Source: Pelotomaculum terephthalicicum JT
Lineage (GTDB): Bacteria; Bacillota; Desulfotomaculia; Desulfotomaculales; Pelotomaculaceae
DNA: 37,398 nt
Direction: 5' to 3'
NCBI RefSeq assembly: GCF_022410535.1
Contig: NZ_JAKNBL010000028.1
Coordinates: forward strand, 1 to 37,398
Below are positions 1 through 8,951 of the stretch, piece after piece. Under the pieces are notes generated by a model. It saw only the letters and a list, made by a program, of their open reading frames with translations. It did no database searches and had not been told where the DNA came from. Position 1 is the first letter of the stretch. Every line of letters begins with the position of its first letter. The position numbers were made by a program, and so were the translations under genes.

Positions 1-1
1 T

Positions 2-454
2 GGTTTTTTACAGGAAAAAAAGTTTGACATCAAGCCTGGCCCGTTCCTGAACCTGAAAGGCGACATCATCGGAGAGCATCGGGGCATTCCTTTTTATACT
101 GTCGGTCAACGCCGCGGGCTGGGCCTGGCAACGGGGGAACGTCTTTATGTGGTAAAAATAGACACTAATAGCAACGCTATCACCTTAGGGCCTGAAGAGG
201 CCATTATGGGCACATGTTTAACAGCGGAGGATGTGAATCTGATTCTCTATGAGGATCTGGCCGGTTCCATGGAAATTGAGGCGCAAGTGCGCTATAACGG
301 CAGGCCGGCTCCGGCCACTATGGCTCCCTTGCCCGGCGGCGGTGTAAAAGTGTGCTTCCACTCACCGCAGCGCGCCATTACTCCCGGACAGGCAGTCGCT
401 TTTTACCACGGGGATTGCCTGGTGGGCGGGGCCACCATAGATATTGCGAAATAA
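2..454 (+). CDS. mnmA: tRNA-specific 2-thiouridylase MnmA, 3' end only
   Basis: This is the C-terminal part of MnmA, the cytoplasmic ATP-dependent enzyme that puts the 2-thio group on U34 of Lys, Glu and Gln tRNAs using sulfur relayed from a cysteine desulfurase. The reading frame is open from base 2 and stops at TAA. The visible 150 residues contain the diagnostic HRGIPFYTVGQRRGLG stretch of the central domain. The C-terminal beta-barrel follows, with APATM and the closing SPQRAITPGQAVAFY signature. The N-terminal PP-loop ATPase domain and both catalytic cysteines lie upstream of the window. The gene is cut by the window edge; nothing suggests it is broken in the cell. The family assignment is secure from these motifs. 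Confidence 0.95.
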   Translation, partial: GFLQEKKFDIKPGPFLNLKGDIIGEHRGIPFYTVGQRRGLGLATGERLYVVKIDTNSNAITLGPEEAIMGTCLTAEDVNLILYEDLAGSMEIEAQVRYNGRPAPATMAPLPGGGVKVCFHSPQRAITPGQAVAFYHGDCLVGGATIDIAK

Positions 455-580
455 AAACCGCCTTTGGATTATGCTTATATGCTATCAAATGCGAAGTGGG
501 TATACAGAAGTATTGTCATGTGCATTTTTTATCAGGCGGGTGGACATAATAGCAATTAAAAGTTTGGATTTAATCGCTGA

Positions 581-769
581 ATGGGGGCGAAACTCTTGAC
601 TTGCCCGATCTGCGGTGGCAAAGCCATTGGGAAAGTTGGTATTGACCAGTTTTATTGCTGGGATTGTTGTGTGGAATACCGGATTAATAAAGAAGGCGTT
701 CAGATTTACGAGTTGGCTGAAGACGGCAGTCTGGTCGCTTTTGACCCGCAAAATGAATTTCTGCTTTAG
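581..769 (+). CDS. Small zinc-ribbon protein
   Basis: A 62-residue protein of unknown function. Residues 8-30 carry two CxxC knuckles, CPICGGKAIG and FYCWDCC, spaced as in a one-zinc ribbon. The remaining 30 residues are a mixed polar tail ending in FDPQNEFLL. No signal peptide or membrane segment is seen. The ATG at 581 has no good ribosome site; an in-frame TTG at 596, preceded by GGGGGCG, would start the protein as MTCPICG and is a fair alternative. It lies 126 bases after mnmA and before the permease gene, on the same strand. The Cys pattern makes a real gene likely. RNA or protein binding would be a guess. Confidence 0.6.
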   Translation: MGAKLLTCPICGGKAIGKVGIDQFYCWDCCVEYRINKEGVQIYELAEDGSLVAFDPQNEFLL

Positions 770-831
770 GGAGCGGGACGCGGTGACATGTACTCCTGAA
801 TATAATTTAACAGCAAGGCTTTTTTGAGTTT

Positions 832-858
832 TAAGTGGGGGGAGATTCTCCCCACTTA
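832..858 (+). terminator. GC-rich hairpin ahead of the permease gene
   Basis: A perfect 9-bp inverted repeat, TAAGTGGGG and CCCCACTTA, surrounds a 9-base loop (841-849). It lies between the zinc-ribbon gene and the most likely start of the permease gene. Only a short T run (TGTTTT) follows, so it may be a weak terminator or an attenuator rather than a full stop. Its position is one reason to start the permease downstream at 878. Confidence 0.45.
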
Positions 859-877
859 TGTTTTGGTGGTGGAAAAG

Positions 878-1915
878 TTGTCCTGGTGGAATGAAAATAA
901 TGCAAAGAAACTGCTTTTCTTAAGCGGTGCGGTTTTTTTTGTCATATATTTTTTTTATCTAATCAAGGGATTAATCTTTTCCCTGGGATTGGCTGTCTTG
1001 CTGACGTACCTTTTAGACCCTTTAGTCAGTATCCTGGAAAAAAGGGGTACATCAAGAACGGGGGCGATTCTGCTGGTATATCTGGCGCTGTTCTTTTTCG
1101 GCGCGGGTATTTTTTTGTACGGTTTGCCCCGCACTATCGAGCAGCTCAATACCCTGGCTGAGACAATCCCGCAGTATACCGAACAGGTCCAGGACATTGT
1201 CCGGTCCGTGCAGTCCCGCTATGTCAGTCTGAGTATTCCGGAAGGCATGAGGCAGGTTATTGACGAACGTTTTCGCTGGCTGGAAAATATAATTCTGCAG
1301 CAGGTCAGGCTGACCGTGGCGTCCTTAATCGGCGCGGCGGGATATGTATTTAAAATAATCCTGGCGCCGGTGCTCGCTTTTTATTTTTTAAAAGACCTGG
1401 AATTAATAAAAAGAAAAACTATTAAAATATTGCCTGAAGAGTGGCGGAATGATGTTGCCGGGATCTTGCGCGAGATCGATCGGGTTTTGGGTAGTTATGT
1501 CAGGGGCTATTTTTCCGTGGCGGCCATTGTCGGCGGGCTGACAGCGGCTAGTATGGCCTTTCTGGGCATGGAGTTTGCCATGATGCTGGGTCTTATTGCC
1601 GGAATAACTGAGTTAATCCCTTATTTCGGGCCGGTGATCGGCGCGGTGCCGGCAGTCTGCCTGGCGATCTTGCATTCCAAGTGGCTGGCCGTGAAAGTTG
1701 CGCTGGCGTTTTTAATTATCCACCAGTTGGAAGGAAATATTATCTCCCCCAAGATCTTGGGTGACAAGGTGGGTTTGCACCCGCTCGTGGTGATCTTCAG
1801 CCTTTTCGCCGGAGGTGAACTCTACGGTTTGACGGGAATGCTGCTTGCCGTTCCCGTGGCGGCTGTCTTAAGAGTGATCCTCAGTTTCATTTACGGCAAA
1901 GTGTTCGTCTGCTAA
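878..1915 (+). CDS. AI-2E/PerM family transporter
   Basis: A multi-pass membrane protein of the AI-2E family (PerM/YueF/TqsA type), whose members export small molecules or ions; the substrate cannot be told from sequence. Two hydrophobic segments lie near the N-terminus (from about residue 12 and 30). A soluble, coiled-coil-like stretch (about 75-150) follows, then the conserved membrane half with ITELIPYFGPVIGAVPA, the family hallmark, and the late HQLEGNIISPKILGDKVGLHP motif. The frame is open from 824, but that part overlaps a hairpin. The TTG at 878 follows GGTGGTGG at a usable distance and gives 345 residues, normal for the family. It has no obvious functional link to alaS downstream. 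Confidence 0.88.
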   Translation: MSWWNENNAKKLLFLSGAVFFVIYFFYLIKGLIFSLGLAVLLTYLLDPLVSILEKRGTSRTGAILLVYLALFFFGAGIFLYGLPRTIEQLNTLAETIPQYTEQVQDIVRSVQSRYVSLSIPEGMRQVIDERFRWLENIILQQVRLTVASLIGAAGYVFKIILAPVLAFYFLKDLELIKRKTIKILPEEWRNDVAGILREIDRVLGSYVRGYFSVAAIVGGLTAASMAFLGMEFAMMLGLIAGITELIPYFGPVIGAVPAVCLAILHSKWLAVKVALAFLIIHQLEGNIISPKILGDKVGLHPLVVIFSLFAGGELYGLTGMLLAVPVAAVLRVILSFIYGKVFVC

Positions 1916-1937
1916 TCCCTCCAAAATGCCTCTCTCC

Positions 1938-1967
1938 TTGACACCCGGCAATTTCATTCTGTATAAT
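1938..1967 (+). promoter_or_regulatory. Sigma-A type promoter of alaS
   Basis: Perfect TTGACA at 1938-1943 and perfect TATAAT at 1962-1967 are separated by 18 bases. A second TATAAT lies at 1971-1976. The start of alaS is about 50 bases downstream, so the leader is too short to hold a T-box; constitutive transcription is the simplest reading. Confidence 0.85.
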
Positions 1968-2024
1968 CTGTATAATTAGAGCGAAAATTATGGTTTTTTT
2001 TGCAGTAGGAGGCATTATGTTTTG

Positions 2025-4661
2025 ATGACTGGCAATGAGATTAGGGAGAGTTTTTTGAAATTTTTTGAGAAAAAGGGCCATAAGATTTTGCCCAGCGCCT
2101 CTCTCATTCCTTTAAGCGACCCCAGCATCCTCTGGACGGCTGCCGGAATGGTGCCGTTCAAGCCGTATTTTACCGGAGCCGCCAAATCGGAATTTCCCAG
2201 AGTGGCAACCTGCCAGAAATGTATCCGCACCCCGGATATTGAGTCGGTGGGAAAGACAGCCCGGCACCACACATTTTTTGAAATGCTGGGCAACTTTTCT
2301 TTTGGGGATTATTTTAAGGAAGACGCCATTCCATGGGCCTGGGAATATGTGACTGAAATACTGCGCCTGTCGCCGGACAAGCTTTGGATAACTGTTTATC
2401 AGGATGACGATGAAGCTTTTGACTTATGGCACCGGGTGGTCGGTGTGCCCGCCGGCCGTATTGTCAGAATGGGTAAAGACACTAACTTCTGGGAAATTGG
2501 CGTCGGACCCTGCGGCCCTTGCTCAGAGATATATGTGGACTTGGGCGCGGAGCGCGGCTGCGGTTCACCGGAATGCGCGGTCGGTTGCGAATGCGACCGT
2601 TACATTGAAATATGGAATCTTGTTTTTATCCAGTATTTCAGAAATGAAGAGGGCAATTACTCTCCCTTGGACAATAAGGGCATAGACACCGGAATGGGAT
2701 TGGAGCGGGTAGCCTCGGTGCTGCAAAATGTTCCTTCAAACTTTGAAACAGACCTTCTGCGTGAAATTATGGATTTTTCGGCGGAACTGCTCGGCCTTAA
2801 ATACGGCACTGACAGCAAAACCGACCTTGCCTTAAAAGTAATTGCGGATCACTGCCGGGCGATCACTTTTGCCGTGGCTGACGGCGCCCTGCCGTCTAAT
2901 GAGGGCAGGGGCTATGTGATCCGGCGGCTGCTCCGGCGGGCCGTGCGTTTCGGCAGGCTGCTGGGCACGCAGGGTCTTTTTCTGAACCAGGTGGCCCGCA
3001 CCGTAATCCGGCAGATGGGCGCGGCATACCCGGAGCTGCTTGAAAAGCAAGAACACGTGCTGAAGGTCATTCAAGCCGAGGAAGAACGTTTTGGGGAGAC
3101 GCTGGCCCAGGGTACGGAGATGTTAAACCAAATTATCGCCGGGTTGAAAAGGTCGGGCGGTTCGGTTGTGCCGGGGGCCGACGCTTTTAAATTATACGAC
3201 ACCTACGGCTTTCCCCTGGAGCTTACTCAGGAGATGGCTGCAGAGCAAGGGCTGACAGTCGATGCGGACGGCTTCGGGGCGGCCATGGATGAACAGCGGC
3301 AGCGCGCCAGGAACGCCAGGCAGGAAACCGAATACATTTCTGAACGGGACGCTTTTTTCAAGGACCTGCGCGGGCAGCTGGGGGAAACTGTTTTTGTCGG
3401 GTACGACTTGTTGGAAGCTGAAGCGGAAGTGCTCGGCATCTTCAAGGGAGATGAGCGGGTAAAATCGGCGACAGCCGGGCAAACCGTGGATTTCGTTCTC
3501 GATGTCACCCCCTGTTACGCTGAATCCGGCGGCCAGGTAAGCGACCATGCCAGATTTTCCGCTGCCGGGCTGGAAATAGAAATTTTCGAAGTGAGCAAGC
3601 CGGTGGAGAACCTTTTTATTCATCGGGGCAAAGTAATCAGCGGTACAATTAAGGAACACGACCAGGTGCTGGTGCGGGTGGACCGTTCCAGGCGGGCCGC
3701 AGTAAGCCGCAACCACTCCGCCACGCACCTTTTGCAAAAAGCGTTGAAAACAGTGCTGGGCGGGCATGTCCACCAGGCGGGTTCGCTGGTTGAGCCGGAA
3801 AGGCTGCGCTTTGATTTTACCCACTATGCCGCTGTGTCGCCCGAGGAGCTTAAGCAGGTGGAGAAAATCGTTAACAACGCGGTGCTGGCCAATCTGCCGG
3901 TGGAGGTTTTTGAAACGTCGGTTTCAGAAGCACGCGCTATGGGAGCGGCCGCGCTTTTCGATGAGAAATACGGTGAAAGAGTCCGGGCAGTGAAAATGGG
4001 CGATTTTAGTCTGGAGCTGTGCGGCGGGACGCACCTGCGTTCTACCGCCGAAGCGGGGCTGTTCAAGCTTGTGGGCGAAAGCAGCGTGGGGGCCGGACTG
4101 CGCCGCATTGAAGCGGTAACCGGGGAAGGCGCCTTGCGCCACATTGAAGCGGGCGAGGAGCAATTGGCGGAAATAGCCCGGCTGGTCAAGGCGCCGCCGC
4201 ATGAAGCGACGCGCCGGGTGGAAGGTCTTCTTCAGAATGTCAGAGAACTGGAAGCCGAGTGCGACAACCTCCAGGCCAGGCTGGCCAGGTATCAGGTCCA
4301 GGATTTGCTGGATCGGGTGAAAGAAGTTAAAGGAGTAAAAGTATTGGCCGGGCAGGCCGCCGCACCGGATATGGACAGCCTGCGCGGCATGGTGGACCTG
4401 TTGAAAGATAAAATAGGTACCGGCGTGATCGTCCTTGGCAGCCCGGTTGGCGATAAAGTAAATCTGGTGGCGGCGGTGACGAAAGATTTGTTGAGCCGCG
4501 GTCTACACGCCGGTAAAATGATTAAGGAAATTGCCGCCATGGTCGGCGGCGGCGGCGGCGGGCGGCCTGAGATGGCCCAGGCCGGCGGCAAGGACCCGTC
4601 ACGCCTGAGCGACGCGCTGGAAAAAGCATACAAGGTTGCTGAGAGTCAAATTAAGGATTAA
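2025..4661 (+). CDS. alaS: Alanyl-tRNA synthetase
   Basis: AlaS charges tRNA-Ala and hydrolyses mischarged Ser- or Gly-tRNA-Ala in the cytoplasm. At 878 residues it is full length. The class II catalytic core is visible early (SILWTAAGMVPFKPYF; RHHTFFEMLGNFSFGDYF), then the tRNA-binding GRGYVIRRLLRRAVRFGR. The editing domain has its zinc-site HxxxH (NHSATH, about 564-568) and CGGTH (about 666-670). A C-Ala domain ends in a Gly-rich GGGGGGRPEMAQAGG segment. AGGAGG at 2007-2012 serves three nested starts: an ATG-TTT-TGA minigene at 2017, an in-frame TTG at 2022 and the ATG at 2025 that overlaps the minigene stop. TTG 2022 is as plausible as ATG 2025. The gene has its own strong promoter and ends 4 bases inside the convergent acetyltransferase gene. 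Confidence 0.98.
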   Translation: MTGNEIRESFLKFFEKKGHKILPSASLIPLSDPSILWTAAGMVPFKPYFTGAAKSEFPRVATCQKCIRTPDIESVGKTARHHTFFEMLGNFSFGDYFKEDAIPWAWEYVTEILRLSPDKLWITVYQDDDEAFDLWHRVVGVPAGRIVRMGKDTNFWEIGVGPCGPCSEIYVDLGAERGCGSPECAVGCECDRYIEIWNLVFIQYFRNEEGNYSPLDNKGIDTGMGLERVASVLQNVPSNFETDLLREIMDFSAELLGLKYGTDSKTDLALKVIADHCRAITFAVADGALPSNEGRGYVIRRLLRRAVRFGRLLGTQGLFLNQVARTVIRQMGAAYPELLEKQEHVLKVIQAEEERFGETLAQGTEMLNQIIAGLKRSGGSVVPGADAFKLYDTYGFPLELTQEMAAEQGLTVDADGFGAAMDEQRQRARNARQETEYISERDAFFKDLRGQLGETVFVGYDLLEAEAEVLGIFKGDERVKSATAGQTVDFVLDVTPCYAESGGQVSDHARFSAAGLEIEIFEVSKPVENLFIHRGKVISGTIKEHDQVLVRVDRSRRAAVSRNHSATHLLQKALKTVLGGHVHQAGSLVEPERLRFDFTHYAAVSPEELKQVEKIVNNAVLANLPVEVFETSVSEARAMGAAALFDEKYGERVRAVKMGDFSLELCGGTHLRSTAEAGLFKLVGESSVGAGLRRIEAVTGEGALRHIEAGEEQLAEIARLVKAPPHEATRRVEGLLQNVRELEAECDNLQARLARYQVQDLLDRVKEVKGVKVLAGQAAAPDMDSLRGMVDLLKDKIGTGVIVLGSPVGDKVNLVAAVTKDLLSRGLHAGKMIKEIAAMVGGGGGGRPEMAQAGGKDPSRLSDALEKAYKVAESQIKD

Positions 4662-5125
4662 CGGTCCTGATTACGAGTGTCAATAATCATGGCAACCTCT
4701 TCGCAATTGGGAAACTTAGGACAGTTGACACATTCCTTCCAGACTTTCTGGGGCAAAGATTCTTTAGCCACGATTTGAAAACCGCATTTTTCAAAAAACG
4801 CCTGCTGATAGGTCAAGGCGAATACACGGGGAATGGCCAGCTCTCGCGTTTCATCAATGAATGCTTTAACGAGATTGCGGCCGATTCCCCGTCCTGCGTA
4901 TTCCGGCGCCACGGCCAGCGCCCGGATTTCAGCGAGGTCTTCCCAGATAATATTCAGCGCGCCGGCGCCGATCACCATACCTTGCTCTTCAGCAATTGTC
5001 AGCTCGCGCAGACTCTCGTAAAGCATGGCGCGAGACCGCGCCAACATCAGTCCCCGGTCGGCATAGTAAGTAATTAATGCGTGAATCGGCTCAACGTCGG
5101 TTATTTTAGCTTTACGATAGATCAT
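4658..5125 (-). CDS. GNAT N-acetyltransferase, ArgA-like
   Basis: A single-domain acetyl-CoA-dependent N-acetyltransferase of 155 residues. The GNAT core shows as strand 4, IRALAVAPEYAGRGIGRNLV, with the acetyl-CoA pyrophosphate loop AGRGIG. The late ALTYQQAFFEKCGF motif is typical of short stand-alone amino-acid N-acetyltransferases that act like ArgA in arginine synthesis. A C-terminal KECVNCPKFPNCEE adds two Cys pairs often seen in this ArgA-like subgroup. AAAGGTGA precedes the ATG. The gene is convergent with alaS, their stop regions overlapping by 4 bases, and it is alone on this strand. Glutamate as acceptor is inferred from resemblance, not shown. Confidence 0.8.
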   Translation of the reverse strand: MIYRKAKITDVEPIHALITYYADRGLMLARSRAMLYESLRELTIAEEQGMVIGAGALNIIWEDLAEIRALAVAPEYAGRGIGRNLVKAFIDETRELAIPRVFALTYQQAFFEKCGFQIVAKESLPQKVWKECVNCPKFPNCEEVAMIIDTRNQDR

Positions 5126-5435
5126 TTACGTCACCTTTCCCTGAAATTAGTAACAATTATAAACCATTGTGCTGCTTGTAGTAAAACATAAATCTTTCTA
5201 TTTATATTGATGTGGACAAGAATATATGTTGAACTGATTCCCTATTATTTATGACCATGCCAATTATGGTAATTATTTACATGGTATTAGAATAAAATGG
5301 CAATATATATACTTTTTTATATAATGAGCAGGATATTTGTTTACTAAAAAGAATTAATAATTAAACCTGCTGATTAATTAAGATTTTTAAATATTCCATT
5401 GAAAATGGAAGAAAACGAAAGGGAAGATATACTAA
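5126..5435. other. AT-rich intergenic region between divergent genes
   Basis: About 310 bases without a credible gene, much richer in A and T than the flanks. It must hold the divergent promoters of the acetyltransferase and the PLP-enzyme operon. A TATATAAT lies in the run around 5319-5325, without a convincing -35 at the proper distance. A small hairpin (TTCCAT 5394-5399, ATGGAA 5405-5410) sits just before the ribosome site of the next gene. I looked for an S-box or T-box upstream of this sulfur-amino-acid gene and saw no conserved core. Confidence 0.5.
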
Positions 5436-6599
5436 ATGATTGATGATAATAATAAAAAATCTGGTATTAAAATTGAGTCCAAAGTTGTTCATGGTTATAA
5501 AGGGTATGACCCGCTGACCGGCGCTATAAGCATCCCTATTTACCAGACTGCGACATTTAGACACTCCGCTCTTTACGAGAAAGCCGGCTACGATTATTCC
5601 AGGGTGCAGAATCCTACCAGAGAAGAACTCGAAGATACTATTGCTATTCTTGAAGGCGGGAAGTACGGCTTTGCCTTCTCCAGTGGTCTGGCCGCAGTGG
5701 TAGCCATTTTTTCCATGCTTCGAGCGGGAGATCATGTTGTGGTTTCCGACGATCTATATGGTGGAACGTACAGGCTAATTGAGGAGATTTGGGTAAAATA
5801 CAATACTGAGTTTACTTATGTGGATACTTCACGCGTTGAGAAGGTGGAGGAGGCGCTTCGCCCCAATACCCGGATGGTATTTATCGAGACGCCGACCAAT
5901 CCGATGATGAAGGTGGCTGATATCGCGGCAATTGTGGGTTTGGTGAAATCCAGGGGTATTCTGACGGTGGTGGACAATACCTTTCTTACTCCGTTTTTTC
6001 AGAGACCGATTGAGTTTGGGGCGGATATTGTTATTCACAGCGCCACCAAATTTCTTGCCGGCCATCATGATACCATGGCGGGATTGGTTGTTGTGGAAAA
6101 AGAATCGCTTGCGGAAAAGCTCCGTCTGATTCTCAAAACTGAGGGGTCCGGGTTGTCCCCGTTTGATTCATGGCTTGTTCTCAGAGGGATTAAAACGCTC
6201 GCGCTACGCATGGAAAGACACCAGAAGAATGCTGTTATGGTGGCTGATTGGCTAAAGACACATCCTAAAGTGGAAAGAGTTTATTTTGTCGGCTTGCCGG
6301 AACATGAATCATATCAGATTTCCAAACGCCAGAGTGATGGTTTCGGCGGCATGATCTCATTTACAGTGAAAGACGTGGCGCTGGTTGAGCAAGTGCTGCA
6401 AAAAGTCGAGTTGATCATATTTGCCGAGAGTCTTGGCGGAACTGAATCATTGATTACCTATCCGATGGTGCAGACGCACGCGTCTATTCCGCAGGAAATT
6501 AGAGAGCGCGTGGGAATCACGGATAAGCTGCTCCGGCTTTCCGTGGGCATAGAAAATGTTGAGGATATAATAAATGATCTCGACCAGGCGTTGGCCTAG
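5436..6599 (+). CDS. Cystathionine gamma-synthase/lyase family PLP enzyme
   Basis: A 387-residue Cys/Met-metabolism PLP enzyme. Family marks in order: YSRVQNPTREELE, the cofactor-ring segment SSGLAAVVA, DDLYGGTYR, VVDNTFLTPFFQRP and HSATKFLAGHHDTMAG, with the PLP-binding Lys at about 205. SLGGTESLITYP and the C-terminal LLRLSVGIENVEDI complete the fold. Members make or cleave cystathionine or release H2S; sequence alone does not separate MetB, MetC and CGL activities. The gene lies 16 bases ahead of dapF in a tight operon with dapF, murE and murF, an unusual setting for a trans-sulfuration enzyme. GGGAAG precedes the ATG. Family is certain; the exact reaction is not. Confidence 0.92.
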   Translation: MIDDNNKKSGIKIESKVVHGYKGYDPLTGAISIPIYQTATFRHSALYEKAGYDYSRVQNPTREELEDTIAILEGGKYGFAFSSGLAAVVAIFSMLRAGDHVVVSDDLYGGTYRLIEEIWVKYNTEFTYVDTSRVEKVEEALRPNTRMVFIETPTNPMMKVADIAAIVGLVKSRGILTVVDNTFLTPFFQRPIEFGADIVIHSATKFLAGHHDTMAGLVVVEKESLAEKLRLILKTEGSGLSPFDSWLVLRGIKTLALRMERHQKNAVMVADWLKTHPKVERVYFVGLPEHESYQISKRQSDGFGGMISFTVKDVALVEQVLQKVELIIFAESLGGTESLITYPMVQTHASIPQEIRERVGITDKLLRLSVGIENVEDIINDLDQALA

Positions 6600-6615
6600 T
6601 TCTGTTTGGGGGAAA

Positions 6616-7449
6616 ATGAAAATGAAGTTTACCAAAATGCAGGCTTTGGGCAACGATTATATATACATCAATTGTTTAAACCAGGTAGTTGACAACCCCT
6701 CAAAGTGGGCGGTTTTTTTAAGCAACCGCCACTACGGAGTGGGGTCGGACGGACTTGTATTAATCCTGCCGTCTGAAAAAGCTGATTTCCGGATGCGGAT
6801 GTTTAATCCTGACGGAACCGAAGCGGAGATATGTGGAAACGCACTCAGGAGTGTGGGCAAATATGTATATGACTATGGGTTGACGAAAGAATCAAGTCTT
6901 AGTATTGAAACTCTCGCCGGCATTAGAACATTGGAGCTGACTGTTAAAAATGGTCTTGTTTCCATGATTTCGGCAGATATGGGGATTCCTGTTCTGGAGC
7001 CGTTAAAAATACCGGTGGATTTCCCCGGTGATGCTTATGTGGAGCAGCCGTTGAAAGTTGACGGCCGTGTTTTCATGGCTACGGCCGTGTCAATGGGAAA
7101 TCCGCATGTGGTGGCTTTTATCGATGATGTGGACACTTTTCCCTTGGCACGTTATGGCCCGGCGATGGAGCATCATAAAATTTTTCCGAAAAAGGTTAAT
7201 GCTGAATTTGCCCAGGTTATTGACCGGAACACGTTGAAAATGCGGGTTTGGGAGCGGAGCACCGGAGAAACGCTCGCATGCGGCACGGGATGCTGTGTTT
7301 CAGTGGTCGGCGGCGTGCTTACCGGACGTTGTGAGCGTAAAGCCGTGGTCAGGCAAATAGGCGGCGAGTTGTATATCGACTGGGATGCCGGCAGCGGGCA
7401 TATTTTTTTGACAGGCCCCTCGGAAAGGGTGTTCGACGGGGAGATATAG
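6616..7449 (+). CDS. dapF: Diaminopimelate epimerase
   Basis: DapF interconverts LL- and meso-diaminopimelate without a cofactor, using two cysteines as acid and base. Both are present: Cys73 in AEICGNALR and Cys222 in ETLACGTGCC. The opening KMQALGNDYIYINC and the MGNPHVVAF segment are also typical. Start choice: GGGGGAAA lies directly before ATG 6616, with a second in-frame ATG at 6622. The frame is open further upstream, but that would overlap the preceding gene and lacks a ribosome site. At 277 residues it is normal length. It lies between the PLP enzyme and murE, so substrate made here feeds the next gene product directly. Confidence 0.97.
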   Translation: MKMKFTKMQALGNDYIYINCLNQVVDNPSKWAVFLSNRHYGVGSDGLVLILPSEKADFRMRMFNPDGTEAEICGNALRSVGKYVYDYGLTKESSLSIETLAGIRTLELTVKNGLVSMISADMGIPVLEPLKIPVDFPGDAYVEQPLKVDGRVFMATAVSMGNPHVVAFIDDVDTFPLARYGPAMEHHKIFPKKVNAEFAQVIDRNTLKMRVWERSTGETLACGTGCCVSVVGGVLTGRCERKAVVRQIGGELYIDWDAGSGHIFLTGPSERVFDGEI

Positions 7450-7463
7450 ATGGAGGAATCGTC

Positions 7464-8930
7464 ATGAGGCTGTCGCAGATTATCGAAGGGATGAAATATT
7501 CACATATTGACGGGGATATGGATATAGAGATCACCGATATAGCGTACGACTCCCGGAAAGCGGTTCCCGGCAGTCTTTTTGTCTGTATTGAAGGCACGGT
7601 CGCGGACGGGCATCAATTTATTCCCGCCGCCTGCGAACGTGGAGCGAAAGCTTTGTTGGCGCAAAAACCGGTTCAGGTTCAACAGGGCGTGACGGTAATA
7701 TATGTGGAGAACACGCGTTACGCTTTAGCATATGTTTCAGCCGCGTTTTTCGGCCACCCTTCACGGCGGCTCAAACTTATCGGCGTTACCGGAACCAAAG
7801 GTAAAACCACCACCGCTTATATGATCAAATCCATTCTGGAGCAGGCCGGCCATAAAACCGGCTTAATCGGCACTATTGAAACTATTGTGGGGGAGCGGAA
7901 GAGCAAAGCGCGAAATACCACGCCGGAGTCCTACGATTTGCAAAAGCTTTTCAGGGAGATGCTGGATAATGGCTGTGACAGCGCCGTCATGGAAGTTTCA
8001 TCGCAAGGACTGATGATGGAACGCGTGGCGATGACTGACTTTGATGTCGGTATTTTCACTAACATTTCACCGGATCATATCGGCCCCAATGAACATGCAT
8101 CCTTTGCGGATTACCTTCAGTGCAAATCAAAACTTTTTAGAATGTGCCGGCATGGCATGATTAACATAGACGATCCTAAGCACCAGGAAATTTTGACAGG
8201 GAGTACCTGTAAGGTTACTACATTTGGGTTTTGTGACAATGCGGAATTCAGGGCCGTAAAACTAGAGCGGCTTGCCCGGCCCGGGTGGCTTGGGGTGATG
8301 TTCAGGCTGCGCGGCCCGGGGCTGGAATTTGATATTACCGTGGGGGTTCCTGGTGAGTTTAACGTATACAACGCTCTGGCCGCGATTTCGACATGTCTGC
8401 TTTTAGGGGTCGGCCCCGACGCCGTCAGCCTCGCGCTGGAAAACATCAGGGTCAAAGGCCGCCTGGAATTTGTGCAGGCCCTGCCGCATTTCACCTTGCT
8501 GATAGATTACGCCCACAATGCCGTCAGCCTGAAGAGCCTGTTGAATACGCTTCGCTCTTACCAGCCTGCAAGGTTGATCTGCTTATTTGGCTGCGGCGGC
8601 AACCGCGCAAGGCGGCGGCGCTTTGAAATGGGTGAAATATCCGGGAGGTTGGCTGATTTCACTATCTTAACCGAGGACAACCCGCGTGATGAAGATCCTG
8701 AGGAGATCATCAAGGACATTGAGCAGGGTATTAAGCCGACGGAAGGAAAATATGTAAAAATTCACGACAGGCGAGAGGCTATCCGTTACATGATAGAAAC
8801 GGCGCAGCCGGGCGATATCGCGGTGCTTGCGGGTAAAGGGCACGAACAGTATCAGGAAATTCGCGGCACTAAATATCACATGGATGAACGTGAAATCGTC
8901 GCGGATGTTCTAAAGTCCTTAAACCGTTAA
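7464..8930 (+). CDS. murE: UDP-MurNAc-tripeptide synthetase MurE, meso-DAP type
   Basis: MurE adds the third amino acid to UDP-MurNAc-L-Ala-D-Glu in the cytoplasm, using ATP. The N-terminal UDP-binding domain is followed by the ATP loop GVTGTKGKTTT (about 107-117), the central domain with IFTNISPDHIGPNEH, and the C-terminal domain. That domain carries DNPR at about 405-408, the signature of enzymes that take meso-diaminopimelate rather than lysine. AGKGHEQYQEI near the end is also conserved. Length 488 is normal. GGAGG precedes the ATG, 14 bases after the dapF stop. DapF next door is consistent with DAP as substrate. Confidence 0.97.
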   Translation: MRLSQIIEGMKYSHIDGDMDIEITDIAYDSRKAVPGSLFVCIEGTVADGHQFIPAACERGAKALLAQKPVQVQQGVTVIYVENTRYALAYVSAAFFGHPSRRLKLIGVTGTKGKTTTAYMIKSILEQAGHKTGLIGTIETIVGERKSKARNTTPESYDLQKLFREMLDNGCDSAVMEVSSQGLMMERVAMTDFDVGIFTNISPDHIGPNEHASFADYLQCKSKLFRMCRHGMINIDDPKHQEILTGSTCKVTTFGFCDNAEFRAVKLERLARPGWLGVMFRLRGPGLEFDITVGVPGEFNVYNALAAISTCLLLGVGPDAVSLALENIRVKGRLEFVQALPHFTLLIDYAHNAVSLKSLLNTLRSYQPARLICLFGCGGNRARRRRFEMGEISGRLADFTILTEDNPRDEDPEEIIKDIEQGIKPTEGKYVKIHDRREAIRYMIETAQPGDIAVLAGKGHEQYQEIRGTKYHMDEREIVADVLKSLNR

Positions 8931-8951
8931 AAGCAAGCTAAGGTGGTGGCC

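Noticed and set aside
1916-2021. T-box riboswitch ahead of alaS
   Set aside because: The leader between promoter and start is under 60 bases and lacks the T-box core.
3192-3824. A 210-codon - strand frame inside alaS
   Set aside because: It is antisense to a well-conserved gene, has no ribosome site, and its translation has no recognisable motif.
5126-5435. S-box or T-box ahead of the sulfur-amino-acid PLP enzyme
   Set aside because: The region is AT-rich without the conserved cores or a terminator hairpin.
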